A stretch of 26,310 nt of DNA from a virus. The DNA lies in the IMG/VR virus record IMGVR_UViG_3300031787_000724, positions 1 to 26,310 of that record. One strand, given 5' to 3'. Below are positions 1 to 6,908 of this stretch, piece by piece. Made by a program: the position numbers and the translations under genes. Position 1 is the first letter of the stretch. Each line of letters starts with the position of its first letter. The notes under the pieces are model-generated. The model saw nothing but the letters and a program-made list of their open reading frames with translations. It did not search any database and was not told the origin of the DNA.

Positions 1-385
1 GCAAGTGCGGCTTGCCTTCGAGGTAGGCCGCGACGTACTCCGCGGCGGGCTTCGCCTCCGCGCCCTGCCCGAACACCACGCGATCACCGTCGATGCGCGC
101 GCCTTTGGGGAGCACGAGGTCGGTCACGTCGTCAGGGTCGACCGCGTTCGCAGCGAGCGCTGCGTTGCGGATCGCGCTGCGGAGCTTCTCGGACGTGTAC
201 CGAGCCTCGGCCTGCTGCGCTTTCTCCTGCCACGAGAGGGCGCTCTTCTCGTGCTCGCCCAACTTGGCGCGCGCGTCAGCGAGGTCTCGCTCGAGGTTCG
301 CGATGCGCACCGAGAGTTCGCCGTCGTCCGCCGCTTGCGCGGGCTTGGAGGCGCGACGCTGTTCGATCTTCTTTGCGAGGCTCAC
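1..385 (-). CDS. Scaffold-like phage head protein, N-terminal part (runs off left edge)
   Basis: Not fully in the window: 128 codons are visible. It starts at a GTG at 385-383 that overlaps the stop of the upstream gene (GTGA), the same junction type as its neighbours. The visible protein begins VSLAKKIEQRR, continues with a charged heptad-rich stretch (about residues 22-65, rich in E, K, R, A and L) that should form a coiled coil, then reads SEKLRSAIRNAAL and AVDPDDVTDLVLPKGA, a pattern common in phage capsid scaffolding proteins of the GP20 type. Lying after portal and small head genes and presumably before the major capsid gene, a scaffold is the natural reading. The family assignment is by pattern only; another coiled-coil minor head protein is possible. 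Confidence 0.6.
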   Translation of the reverse strand, partial: MSLAKKIEQRRASKPAQAADDGELSVRIANLERDLADARAKLGEHEKSALSWQEKAQQAEARYTSEKLRSAIRNAALAANAVDPDDVTDLVLPKGARIDGDRVVFGQGAEAKPAAEYVAAYLEGKPHL

Positions 386-699
386 GCGTCGCCCTCCGCG
401 CTCGATGCCATCGTCTCGACCGCCGCGTTCATCGCGTCCATCGGGACTGCGAACGCCGCAGCGTTGCCCGCAGCATCGGTGCACTCGATGAGCACGTCGC
501 CGTCCGCGTCGAGCCCCATCACCTCGATGGAGGCGCACTCGACCGGGAGCGCGTCCTGCAACGCCACGATCGCGAGCGCGACCTGTGCAGCCGCGTCGCC
601 TTCGAGCATCTCCGGCGCGACCTCTTCGCCCGCGCTCTCACCCTCTGCCGCCGCCTCGGCCTCTGCCGCGGGCGCGTTCACATCCACTTCGACACTCAT
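382..699 (-). CDS. Small acidic Ala/Glu-rich protein of the head gene region, unknown function
   Basis: 105 residues. The ATG at 699-697 overlaps the preceding stop as ATGA and the stop overlaps the next gene as GTGA, so the frame is well supported even though a longer frame stays open upstream to 978. The first 35 residues are almost only A, E, G, V and S; the rest (LPVECASIEVMGLDADGD, then a run of Ala, Met and Asp) could form a small beta sheet plus a helix. No known motif is recognised. Its place between portal-linked genes and the scaffold-like gene suggests a minor virion or assembly protein, which is inference from context only. Confidence 0.6.
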   Translation of the reverse strand: MSVEVDVNAPAAEAEAAAEGESAGEEVAPEMLEGDAAAQVALAIVALQDALPVECASIEVMGLDADGDVLIECTDAAGNAAAFAVPMDAMNAAVETMASSAEGDA

Positions 700-1004
700 C
701 GTCGCTTCTCCTCTGCGGCGCGAGCCGCGCCCTGAACCATCGTGCGAACGTGCTGGAGGATTCGGTCCTCCGGCACGGGCAGGCTGTAGGCAGACGCCTC
801 CGAGAGCGGGCGCATGCCGAACCGCTCGAGCGTCACGGCGTACGACCCGAGCTTGCCCACCTTGCGCTCTGCCATCGCGTGTGAATCGGTCCGCAGCGGC
901 GCGACGTACGCGCGCGCTCCGAGCCTGCGAGCCTCTCCGCACACCGCCCCGCGCACGTCGTCGTGCGTCCGCAGCCACCCGTCGTCTCGTGCCGTGACCG
1001 TCAC
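696..1004 (-). CDS. Hypothetical phage protein, 102 aa
   Basis: The start chosen is the GTG at 1004-1002, which shares bases with the stop of the upstream gene at 1001-1003 (GTGA); the frame is open further upstream to 1148 but that extension reads as Arg-rich shadow sequence. The protein (TVTARDDGWLRTHDD onward) has no motif I recognise; the segment VGKLGSYAVTLERFGMRPLS looks like genuine folded sequence. It is coupled on both sides to head-region genes, so a structural or assembly role is likely but unproven. Confidence 0.55.
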   Translation of the reverse strand: MTVTARDDGWLRTHDDVRGAVCGEARRLGARAYVAPLRTDSHAMAERKVGKLGSYAVTLERFGMRPLSEASAYSLPVPEDRILQHVRTMVQGAARAAEEKRR

Positions 1005-1522
1005 CGCTTGCCTCCGCTCGTCACCGCGAACGCCCCTGCGCTGCGCACGTCTCGCAACAGCGCGCCCGTGCGTTGCCCCATCGGGCGACCGGGGTAGCGC
1101 CGCGCCTTCTCCTTCGCGTACTCGGGGCTGAGTGGGTTCTTCGCCCACTCGCCCGAGAGATCACCGCCAGCATTTGCGAGGCGCTCACGGATGACGCCGA
1201 GGGCCTCACCGTCGATCACGTCCCAGAACGCCGCCTTGGTCGGACGCGCGACACCCGCGAGCCATCGCTGACCGCGCGAGACCATGCGACCGACCATGTA
1301 CGCCGTGACCTTCGTGACGGGTCGCCCACGTCGCTCGAGCCCGTAGGTGATCTTGCGTTGCGACTCAGCCGAGATCCCGCCGAGGTCCACTGTGTGAACG
1401 CCCGAGATCGAGTCGAGCCACTTCTTCGTCGCGTCGAGCGCAGGCGTCGAGCGCGTCACGCCGCCGCGCTGCCCCGTGCGGGGCATGCCGATTGATGGGA
1501 GCCCGCCGTCAGGTGGAGGCAT
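1001..1522 (-). CDS. Virion morphogenesis / minor tail-like protein
   Basis: 173 residues. The ATG at 1522 overlaps the portal 3' end by 14 bases and has AAGG about ten bases upstream; a second ATG at 1486 is possible. The C-terminal half carries a run of the form LSPEYAKEKARR, PGRPMGQRTGALLRDV, similar to the phage virion morphogenesis (gpG / tail-completion) pattern in which a tyrosine-rich SxxYAxxK segment is followed by a Gly-rich piece and TGxL. Those proteins act when head and tail are joined. The location directly after the portal is unusual for that family, so a head protein of unrelated fold is the alternative. Confidence 0.5.
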   Translation of the reverse strand: MPPPDGGLPSIGMPRTGQRGGVTRSTPALDATKKWLDSISGVHTVDLGGISAESQRKITYGLERRGRPVTKVTAYMVGRMVSRGQRWLAGVARPTKAAFWDVIDGEALGVIRERLANAGGDLSGEWAKNPLSPEYAKEKARRYPGRPMGQRTGALLRDVRSAGAFAVTSGGKR

Positions 1523-3143
1523 TGGTGCCTGCCTTTGCGCTGCTCTCCGCAGCCACCAGCGCGAGCCCCTTCGCCTCGTTCTCAGCCCTCATGCGCTCGA
1601 CGGCCTGCTTCGCGTCGTAGGTCGTGAGGTCTCCGAGGTACATCGCGCGGAGCTGCTCGTAGATCGCGCCCAGCTCTTCGTCGCTCATCGGGATCGACGC
1701 ATCGAGCGCCACCTTGACGAGCATGGCGCGCGCCTCGGGGCCGATCTCGATGGGCGCGGCGAGCACCGTGAGCGCGCGGGCGAGGTCTTCGCCGGGGTCG
1801 CTCATCGTGATCCGCTTGGCGTACGTCACCGCGATCGGCTCGGGATCGACCCCCGCCATTCGCGCGTAGAGGCGCAGGGTCGCGACCTCCCACCGCTGCA
1901 TGTTGCGGGCGAACCGAAGCGCGCGCGACTCGAAGTCACGCGAGCGAATGCGCAACGCCTCGCCGCTCTGCACCTGCGCGGACGAGTCCGCCGCAAGCTC
2001 GAGCCCCGCGCACCGCATCGCCCACTGGAACGTAAACACACAGTGCTCGCGCAGCTCTTTCTGCGACGTGCCCGAGGGCTCGACCCACTGCGGAGCGCCA
2101 GCGCCCGAGGAGTACCCGAGCCCCTGTGCGGGGCCCAGCTTCGCCGCGGTCGATTGATCGAGCTTGCCGCCCGTGTCCTGCATCGGGACGGCGAGGAACG
2201 GGAACGCGGCCAACGCGTTCACTTCCATCGCCCACGACAGGCAGTTGTAGATCACGCGCGCGGCGTCGGCGGTGTCCGCGATGAGGCTGATTCCCATCGG
2301 GCAATCGCTCGCCTGGTCCCTGTCGTAGAACGCGAACGTCACCGGGATCTCGCCGCCGAGCACCGCGGGGAGTTCGCCGCTATCGACGATCTTCAGCCCC
2401 TTCGCGCTCTCGGCCAGCGTCGCCTTCGACGAGAGCGCGATCCCTCCCTGTCGCACTTCCCAGCCGCCTGCGACGCGAGCACCGTTGATCTTGCGGTCCG
2501 CACGCCACACGCGCAACTCCACCTCGGCGGTGCCGCTCGTGGAGAGGTCGGAGCGGAACGGCGTCGAGACGTAGGCGAACTCGACAACGCGCCCGTCCTC
2601 GCACTCGACCCACGCCCACGCGGGAGGGTGCACCGTCACGACGTACGGAGCGATTTTCTCTGCGGCGCGCTGCGCCTCGGACATGCCCGTCACGTCGCGG
2701 CGCGGGGTGTCCACGACGGTTGCGACCACGCCGTAGACGCACGCCCACTGCGCCGCGCTCTCAGCGATCTCGCCCCACGTCGAGCCCCTGCGATCCATGT
2801 CTTCGGCGAATGGCGCGAGCACGTCCACGGTGCGCGTGACGCGCGCGGTGACGCCCTCCGAGTACGCCTTCACGACGGGGCCGACGATGTTCACGTAGTT
2901 CGCGATGGCGCGGCGCGCGTCGTATCGACGATCGCTCTCGCCCTCGTGCGCGACGAGGTAGCTCGTACGCGTCGAGCGCGAGCAGATCGGCTGTCCGCTC
3001 TCGTCGATCCCCGTTTGCCACGAGAGCAACGTCGAGCCGAGCGTCGTCGCGCTCGGGGTCGCCCAGTGACGGCCCCCGAGGTGCGCGTCGCGCAGGTAGC
3101 GCCAGTGCTCACGCACGGCGTCGTATGTCTCGATGGTGCTCAT
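1509..3143 (-). CDS. Portal protein
   Basis: 544 residues, typical portal length, encoded downstream of the terminase with only an HNH gene between. Portal proteins form the dodecameric ring at one head vertex through which DNA is pumped and to which the tail attaches. The sequence fits an SPP1 gp6 / DUF4055-like portal: an N-terminal region with YDARRAIANYVNIVG followed by a long helical stretch, a WGEIAESAAQWACVYGVVAT segment, a beta-rich wing, and a C-terminal helical region ending in AMYLGDLTTYDAKQAVERMR. The ATG at 3143-3141 overlaps the stop of a stranded terminase 3' tail (ATGA), so it was originally coupled to terminase; no clear Shine-Dalgarno site precedes it. Assignment rests on position, length and general pattern. 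Confidence 0.75.
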   Translation of the reverse strand: MSTIETYDAVREHWRYLRDAHLGGRHWATPSATTLGSTLLSWQTGIDESGQPICSRSTRTSYLVAHEGESDRRYDARRAIANYVNIVGPVVKAYSEGVTARVTRTVDVLAPFAEDMDRRGSTWGEIAESAAQWACVYGVVATVVDTPRRDVTGMSEAQRAAEKIAPYVVTVHPPAWAWVECEDGRVVEFAYVSTPFRSDLSTSGTAEVELRVWRADRKINGARVAGGWEVRQGGIALSSKATLAESAKGLKIVDSGELPAVLGGEIPVTFAFYDRDQASDCPMGISLIADTADAARVIYNCLSWAMEVNALAAFPFLAVPMQDTGGKLDQSTAAKLGPAQGLGYSSGAGAPQWVEPSGTSQKELREHCVFTFQWAMRCAGLELAADSSAQVQSGEALRIRSRDFESRALRFARNMQRWEVATLRLYARMAGVDPEPIAVTYAKRITMSDPGEDLARALTVLAAPIEIGPEARAMLVKVALDASIPMSDEELGAIYEQLRAMYLGDLTTYDAKQAVERMRAENEAKGLALVAAESSAKAGTNAST

Positions 3144-3190
3144 TGAGTGGCAAGTCTCGCGACGAGGTAGCGGAGCGCGTCGCGCTTGCG
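3140..3190 (-). pseudogene. Stranded 3' tail of the large terminase gene
   Basis: Read on the minus strand, the 48-base gap between the HNH stop and the portal start encodes RKRDALRYLVARLATQ followed by TGA. The intact terminase, 700 bases upstream, ends in VDALRYLTHRLTS. DALRYL and the later RL match, and DALRYL is part of the conserved C-terminal nuclease motif of large terminases. The TGA shares bases with the portal ATG (ATGA), as at almost all other junctions here, so this looks like the original terminase end. It has no start codon and is presumably untranslated. The Arg-Lys-Arg before DALRYL does not match and marks the break. Confidence 0.8.
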
Positions 3191-3191
3191 G

Positions 3192-3818
3192 TCACTTGCC
3201 GACGCGATGGCGCGCCGCGCAGAGACGACCGCAGAACGTCTTCACGCTGTATTGGTTGACGCGGAAGGTCTTCTTGCAGCGGCGACACTCGCGGTCGACG
3301 TCATCGACGCCGGACCGCCTGCGCGCATTGGACCTGCAGTTGTTGGAGCAGAACTTAACGGTCTGGCGTGCCTTCGTCAGATACAGCACACCGCACAACT
3401 CACACGTTCTCTGCTCCGCCTCGTGGGTCTCCCACGTTGAGCGGCCGTGCTCTTTGTGCCACGCAATGCCCTCTGGCGAGGAGTGCCACGCCGCAGCCAA
3501 GTGCCTGATGCTGTCGAGGTGCTCGCGCTTGCGAGCACTGCACTCTTGGTTGCCGTGGTGCGACAGGTGCTCGGCTTCCGGGAGGCACTCCAAGTTGTCG
3601 AGGCTGTTGTTGAGCGGGTTCCCGTCGATGTGGTGAACGTGCCACCCGGGAGGGATTGGCCCACGCTCGGCCTTCCAGATCTCGCGATGGAGCGATTCAA
3701 CGCCACGCATCGCGATGTGAATCGGCGGGCGGAAGTAGTTCCTCAGAGACGCGTCCTGAGACTCTGGGTACCTGCGAAAACGAGTGCCGCCGTACTCGAT
3801 GACTTCCGACTTCGACAT
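3192..3818 (-). CDS. HNH endonuclease with two C-terminal treble-clef zinc motifs
   Basis: 208 residues. An HNH core is clear: LHREIWKAERGPIPPGWHVHH leads into HHIDGN (residues 62-67), then NNSLDNLECL and HLSHH. The C-terminal half has two four-cysteine motifs, C139/C142/C157/C161 and C178/C181/C196/C200, typical DNA-contacting zinc folds of mobile HNH enzymes. ATG at 3818 has AGG about nine bases upstream. Base composition is lower than around it: 60% G+C in 3301-3420 counted by hand against 68% in 2401-2460. It sits between large terminase and portal and is flanked by two versions of the terminase tail, which points to a homing endonuclease insertion. HNH proteins that assist cos packaging exist, but those do not normally come with a duplicated terminase end. 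Confidence 0.85.
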   Translation of the reverse strand: MSKSEVIEYGGTRFRRYPESQDASLRNYFRPPIHIAMRGVESLHREIWKAERGPIPPGWHVHHIDGNPLNNSLDNLECLPEAEHLSHHGNQECSARKREHLDSIRHLAAAWHSSPEGIAWHKEHGRSTWETHEAEQRTCELCGVLYLTKARQTVKFCSNNCRSNARRRSGVDDVDRECRRCKKTFRVNQYSVKTFCGRLCAARHRVGK

Positions 3819-3861
3819 GCGCGTTACCTAATCATCAGGCTCGCGCTCGTCAGCAAATTCA

Positions 3862-5241
3862 CTATGAAGTCAGACGATGTGTGAGATAGCGTAACGCGTC
3901 GACTGCGTGGTTATTTCGGTCCTCGGGCTCCTCGCTCGGTCCGTCAGGACCAGCGCGGTAGGAGTAGAGCTCGAGCTCGCGGATCAGGTTCTTGCAGCGG
4001 TCCGAGATCAGCAGCCGGGGCTTGCGACCCGCGCCCGTCTCGACCATCTGCAGGTGCGTCGCGATGCGGAGGATCCCCGCGGAGATCGCGTTGTCTGCGT
4101 TGTAGACCAGCGGCTCCCCGCGACTGCGGCGCAGCGCGGTGATGTATCCGGGTTCGCTCGGGTCTGCGGCGAACCAGCCGAGCTTGTGCTCGGTGCGCAT
4201 CGTGCGGGCTCGCGTGAGCCACCCGCCGTTGTCGTCGACCAGCACCCCGGACTCGTACTGTTCGTCAACGACGACGATCGTCCCTGCGCCGGTCCGGCCG
4301 CCGACGATCCACGCGGACGGGTCAGACCAGCCCCAATCGACGCCGCATCCGAGATCGTGAAGGGACCAGCGCCCACCGTGGCGGTAGAGGCGTTCGATCT
4401 CCGCGTGCGGCACGACGTGCACAGCGCGGTCGAACGTCGCGAACACCCGGCCCTTGCGGACCGTGGGGTGCTGCTGGAACAGCGAGGACCAATCGTACTC
4501 ACCGACCTCGGCGCGGCGCTTCTCGAGCTCTGCGACGGGCCAGCGTTCGGGCCACAGCGCGCGCCCTCGGACGTCGATCGCAGGGAGCGAGGTCACCTGC
4601 CACTCCTGATCCTCGGCGCTCTCGAGCCGCCCGATCAGGTCGTCACGGTGCCAACGCGTGTGCACGACAAGGGCAGAGCCTCCGGGCTCCACGCGGGTCA
4701 TCGCCGTCGATGTGAACCACGACCAGATTCGCTCGCGGATCAGCGGGCTGTCGGCCTCTTGCCTGTTCTTGTGCGGGTCGTCTACGACGAGCAGCCGCAC
4801 GCCGTGACCCGTAAGCGGGCCACCGACGCCGGTCGCGATGACGCCCCCTCCCTGCGGGGTGCGCCACTCGTGCATCGCCTTGGAGTCCTGCCGGAGCTCC
4901 ACGCCGGCGCGCGCCGCGTAGTCGCGAATCTGCCGCGACTTCGACCGAGCGATGTCGGCCGCATACGAGACGTAGGCGATCGTCCACTCAGGGTGGCGGA
5001 CGAGCACGCGAGCGATGCCGTGGAGCACCGTCTCGGTCTTGCCGTGTCGCGGCGGGACAGAGAGAGCAGCGCGCACTGGTCCGCGCTCGATCGCCTCGAA
5101 CAGCGTCAGCAGCGGCCCGAGATGCTTCGGCGCGGCGTACGCGGGAGAGACACGCGGGACGAACTCAGCGAGGCTCGCCGTCCGCAGCGTCGCCTTGTTC
5201 CGCCTCGCCTGCTCGCTCTGGATTGACCGCAACAGGTCCAC
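3862..5241 (-). CDS. terL: Terminase large subunit
   Basis: 459 residues; the ATPase and nuclease motor that pumps and cuts phage DNA. N-terminal ATPase: Walker A PPRHGKTE (residues 63-70), Walker B LLVVDDP (150-156). C-terminal RNase H-like nuclease: VDWG with D302, FAADPS with D360, and HAVDALRY with D448. The GTG at 5241 gives a 77-base overlap with the small-subunit gene; no later ATG or GTG occurs before the conserved part, although TTG codons do. The last 12 codons use TTA, TAT, ACA and CAT, unlike the G/C-ending codons of the rest, and the protein stops soon after the nuclease motif; together with the stranded tail at 3140-3190 this indicates that the 3' end was replaced when the HNH gene arrived. 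The enzyme still has all visible catalytic residues. Confidence 0.95.
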   Translation of the reverse strand: MDLLRSIQSEQARRNKATLRTASLAEFVPRVSPAYAAPKHLGPLLTLFEAIERGPVRAALSVPPRHGKTETVLHGIARVLVRHPEWTIAYVSYAADIARSKSRQIRDYAARAGVELRQDSKAMHEWRTPQGGGVIATGVGGPLTGHGVRLLVVDDPHKNRQEADSPLIRERIWSWFTSTAMTRVEPGGSALVVHTRWHRDDLIGRLESAEDQEWQVTSLPAIDVRGRALWPERWPVAELEKRRAEVGEYDWSSLFQQHPTVRKGRVFATFDRAVHVVPHAEIERLYRHGGRWSLHDLGCGVDWGWSDPSAWIVGGRTGAGTIVVVDEQYESGVLVDDNGGWLTRARTMRTEHKLGWFAADPSEPGYITALRRSRGEPLVYNADNAISAGILRIATHLQMVETGAGRKPRLLISDRCKNLIRELELYSYRAGPDGPSEEPEDRNNHAVDALRYLTHRLTS

Positions 5242-5737
5242 TGGATCGTGCTCGCTCGAGGATGGCTCGCACCGTCGCGAGTTCTTCGTCCGTCGCCCCC
5301 GACAGGTCAGCCCCGAGACCGCGCAGTGCTTCGAGCTTGGCTCGACTCAACTGGCGAGTGAGGTGCTCCTGTCGACGCGCGCCGACGCGCTCGTCACAGG
5401 CGATGATGGTCCGCACGACGTCGGCCTTCGCTCGCGCGAGGATCGCGTAGTCACGCGGCTCGCACAGCGGGGTCGACGGGTCGGGGCCCATCACAGCGGC
5501 GATGTACTGGTCACAGCGAACGAGCTCTGCCCGGATCGCACGTCGCCCCTGACGCAGCCCCGCCTCACATGCGCGGGCGTGGATTTGGCGGCGAGTGGCG
5601 ACCTGTGCCCCACGCAGCATGTCTCGCGCGGTTGTGCGCGGGACACCAGCGATGCGCGCGGCTTCGGAGACGTTGCCGGTCTGCTCGAACGCAGCAACGA
5701 GGCGGGTGAGCACGTCCGGCGGCGTTTGCCGTGGCAT
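5165..5737 (-). CDS. Terminase small subunit-like HTH protein
   Basis: 190 residues starting at ATG 5737. The N-terminus contains a helix-turn-helix, TGNVSEAARIAGVPRTTARD (about residues 15-34), of the kind found in small terminase subunits, which bind the packaging site and hand DNA to the large subunit. The middle is helical (AILARAKADVVRTIIACDER) and could drive oligomerisation; the tail is acidic. It lies immediately upstream of terL and overlaps it by 77 bases. The motif plus the position makes the assignment likely. No downstream cos or pac site could be recognised. Confidence 0.8.
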   Translation of the reverse strand: MPRQTPPDVLTRLVAAFEQTGNVSEAARIAGVPRTTARDMLRGAQVATRRQIHARACEAGLRQGRRAIRAELVRCDQYIAAVMGPDPSTPLCEPRDYAILARAKADVVRTIIACDERVGARRQEHLTRQLSRAKLEALRGLGADLSGATDEELATVRAILERARSSGPVAVNPERAGEAEQGDAADGEPR

Positions 5738-5759
5738 CGTGCAGTCCTTTGGTGCGGGG

Positions 5760-5969
5760 TCAGTTGGCGCGGCGAGAGAGCGCGTCGCGCTGCTCCCACT
5801 GCTCCGGGGAGTGCAGCCCGATCACGGGCCAGCCGGGTCCGCGGCAATACAGGATCGTCTCGCCAGCCCTGAACGCGTCGCGTGCGTACGCCTGCTCGGC
5901 GTCCACTGCGTCGCGCGTGTTGGCGAGCATGGCCTGAATCGACTCGGGCGAGTGGTTGCGTCGGGTCAT
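5760..5969 (-). CDS. Small hypothetical protein, 69 aa
   Basis: The frame is open up to 6014, but the ATG at 5969 is preferred because the upstream 38-codon gene stops two bases before it. The protein (MTRRNHSPESIQAMLANTRD onward) has a helical N-terminal half and a short beta-like C-terminal part, ETILYCRGPGWPVIGL. No family is recognised. It lies 22 bases upstream of the small terminase and is read with the late genes. Confidence 0.5.
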   Translation of the reverse strand: MTRRNHSPESIQAMLANTRDAVDAEQAYARDAFRAGETILYCRGPGWPVIGLHSPEQWEQRDALSRRAN

Positions 5970-5971
5970 GG

Positions 5972-6088
5972 TCAGCACAGCCCCGGCCCGGCCACACGTT
6001 GCGACCACCACCACGAGAGGGCGGCGAGCGCGTACGCGTGATCGCTGAGAACGAGCTCAACGCCGGTCGCGGGGCAGAAGACGTTCAC
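5972..6088 (-). CDS. Very small hypothetical protein, 38 aa
   Basis: A 39-codon frame starting with a GTG at 6088-6086 that overlaps the upstream stop (GTGA) and ending two bases before the next ATG. It encodes VNVFCPATGVELVLSDHAYA and then LAALSWWWSQRVAGPGLC, with three consecutive tryptophans. Tight packing at both ends is the main support. No function is proposed. Confidence 0.5.
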   Translation of the reverse strand: MNVFCPATGVELVLSDHAYALAALSWWWSQRVAGPGLC

Positions 6089-6384
6089 GGGAGGAGCGGG
6101 CGCTCGGACAGGTGCGACCGCACGATGGGCGCGCCAAATCCGAAACACCCGTACGCCGCATTGCGCACGTCGCGGAGTCGTCCGTCCTCGTCGCTGTGAG
6201 GCGCGCGACAGAGCAGCGGGTCGAAGCCCTCGCCGCGAGCATTCATCTCGTAGCGCTGGCCCGGCAGCTTTCCGTGCTGCGAGAACACGCGCACGGTGAA
6301 GGGTCCGAGCAGTGCGATCTCGCGGCGGCTGGACTCCTCGCGGGTCAGCCCGAGGTCGCGGTGATGGCGTCGCAGTCGGTTCAT
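6085..6384 (-). CDS. Hypothetical protein, 99 aa
   Basis: Start chosen at ATG 6384 with AGGGAGA about eight bases upstream; the frame is open to 6423 but without a better site. The N-terminus is basic (MNRLRRHHRDLGLTREESSR), followed by a beta-like stretch (LLGPFTVRVFSQHGKLPGQR) and a C-terminal segment with AYGCFGFGAPIV. No motif is recognised. It is the first gene after a 225-base non-coding gap in the leftward block and is coupled to the tiny gene downstream. Confidence 0.55.
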   Translation of the reverse strand: MNRLRRHHRDLGLTREESSRREIALLGPFTVRVFSQHGKLPGQRYEMNARGEGFDPLLCRAPHSDEDGRLRDVRNAAYGCFGFGAPIVRSHLSERPLLP

Positions 6385-6609
6385 GGTCTCTCCCTGTGCG
6401 TGTCGTCGTTGCGTGCGGCTCACTCGCCCTCGGTCGCCCGTCGCGCGTAGAGCGCGAGCGTTTCGCCGGGGGTCGTGGTGAGCACGGGTCTCAACAACCC
6501 GAGTCCGCCGCGCGCGGTTGCAGCGCGCAGGGGGAGAGACAGCGCAGCGCAGTCGCGCGACGGGCTCGGAGGGTCGAGGGAGCGCAGCCCGTGGTGGACT
6601 GCGAGAGGG
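6385..6609. other. 225-base gap with a nested inverted repeat at 6549-6602
   Basis: This is the longest gap in the leftward block. It holds GCAGTC at 6549-6554 pairing with GACTGC at 6597-6602, and inside it CGGGCT at 6561-6566 pairing with AGCCCG at 6586-6591, so an RNA of about 54 bases could fold from either strand. Nearer the downstream gene a second short hairpin can form on the minus strand (CGGGT, seven-base loop, ACCCG, near 6485-6501). No T-run follows either, so a standard intrinsic terminator is not evident. A 21-codon minus-strand frame from GTG 6485 to 6420 is possible but weak. The gap may hold a small RNA, an antitermination site or a processing site. Confidence 0.4.
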
Positions 6610-6825
6610 TCAGCGGAGGGCCGCGAGGGGGATGCGGTAGTCCCGCCCCTCACCGCCCGAGACTGCCAGGCGCAGTCCCCTGCGGTCGGGCACGGTGCCC
6701 TGCTGGCACCAACGGCGGACGGTGGAGCGGGCGAACCCGCGCGCCTCGGCGTACTCGCGCGACGAGCACCAGCCGCGGACGGTCGGGCTCGGACGGCGCT
6801 GACGTGCGTGTGGACGCGCAGACAT
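6610..6825 (-). CDS. Small HTH DNA-binding protein (MerR/excisionase-type helix-turn-helix)
   Basis: 71 residues. ATG at 6825 with GGGAGGGG about six bases upstream, which is the best ribosome site in this area; the frame is open to 6912. The core reads WCSSREYAEARGFARSTVRR, then WCQQGTVPDRRGLRL and a terminal DYRIPLAAL, the standard layout of helix-turn-helix 17 / excisionase-like proteins (helix-turn-helix, W-x-x-x-G-x-x-P wing, R/Y-x-I-P ending). Such proteins bind DNA as small regulators or recombination directionality factors. Placed ahead of the packaging genes, it could control the late operon; that is inference. Confidence 0.7.
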   Translation of the reverse strand: MSARPHARQRRPSPTVRGWCSSREYAEARGFARSTVRRWCQQGTVPDRRGLRLAVSGGEGRDYRIPLAALR

Positions 6826-6908
6826 AGTTCGCCCCTCCCAACTACCCGGAGAGTTTGGTGAGCACTTTACCACCTGTCCAGCGCGCAGGGTTGAATTCGT
6901 GGGCAGGG

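Noticed and set aside
1476-3146. A 556-codon open frame on the plus strand across the portal gene
   Set aside because: Arg/His/Ala-rich shadow of the portal gene caused by high G+C; no ribosome site, no motif, and opposite to a well-supported gene chain.
3192-3818. HNH protein of the cos-packaging type that works with terminase
   Set aside because: The stranded terminase tail, lower G+C and treble-clef C-terminus fit a mobile homing-type enzyme better; not fully excluded.
3192-3861. Group I intron carrying an HNH gene within terL
   Set aside because: The terminase ends with its own stop before the HNH gene and DALRYL is encoded on both sides, so splicing is not needed and would duplicate the motif.
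3907-5226. A 439-codon plus-strand frame opposite the large terminase
   Set aside because: Antisense shadow of terL; the minus-strand frame has all terminase motifs.
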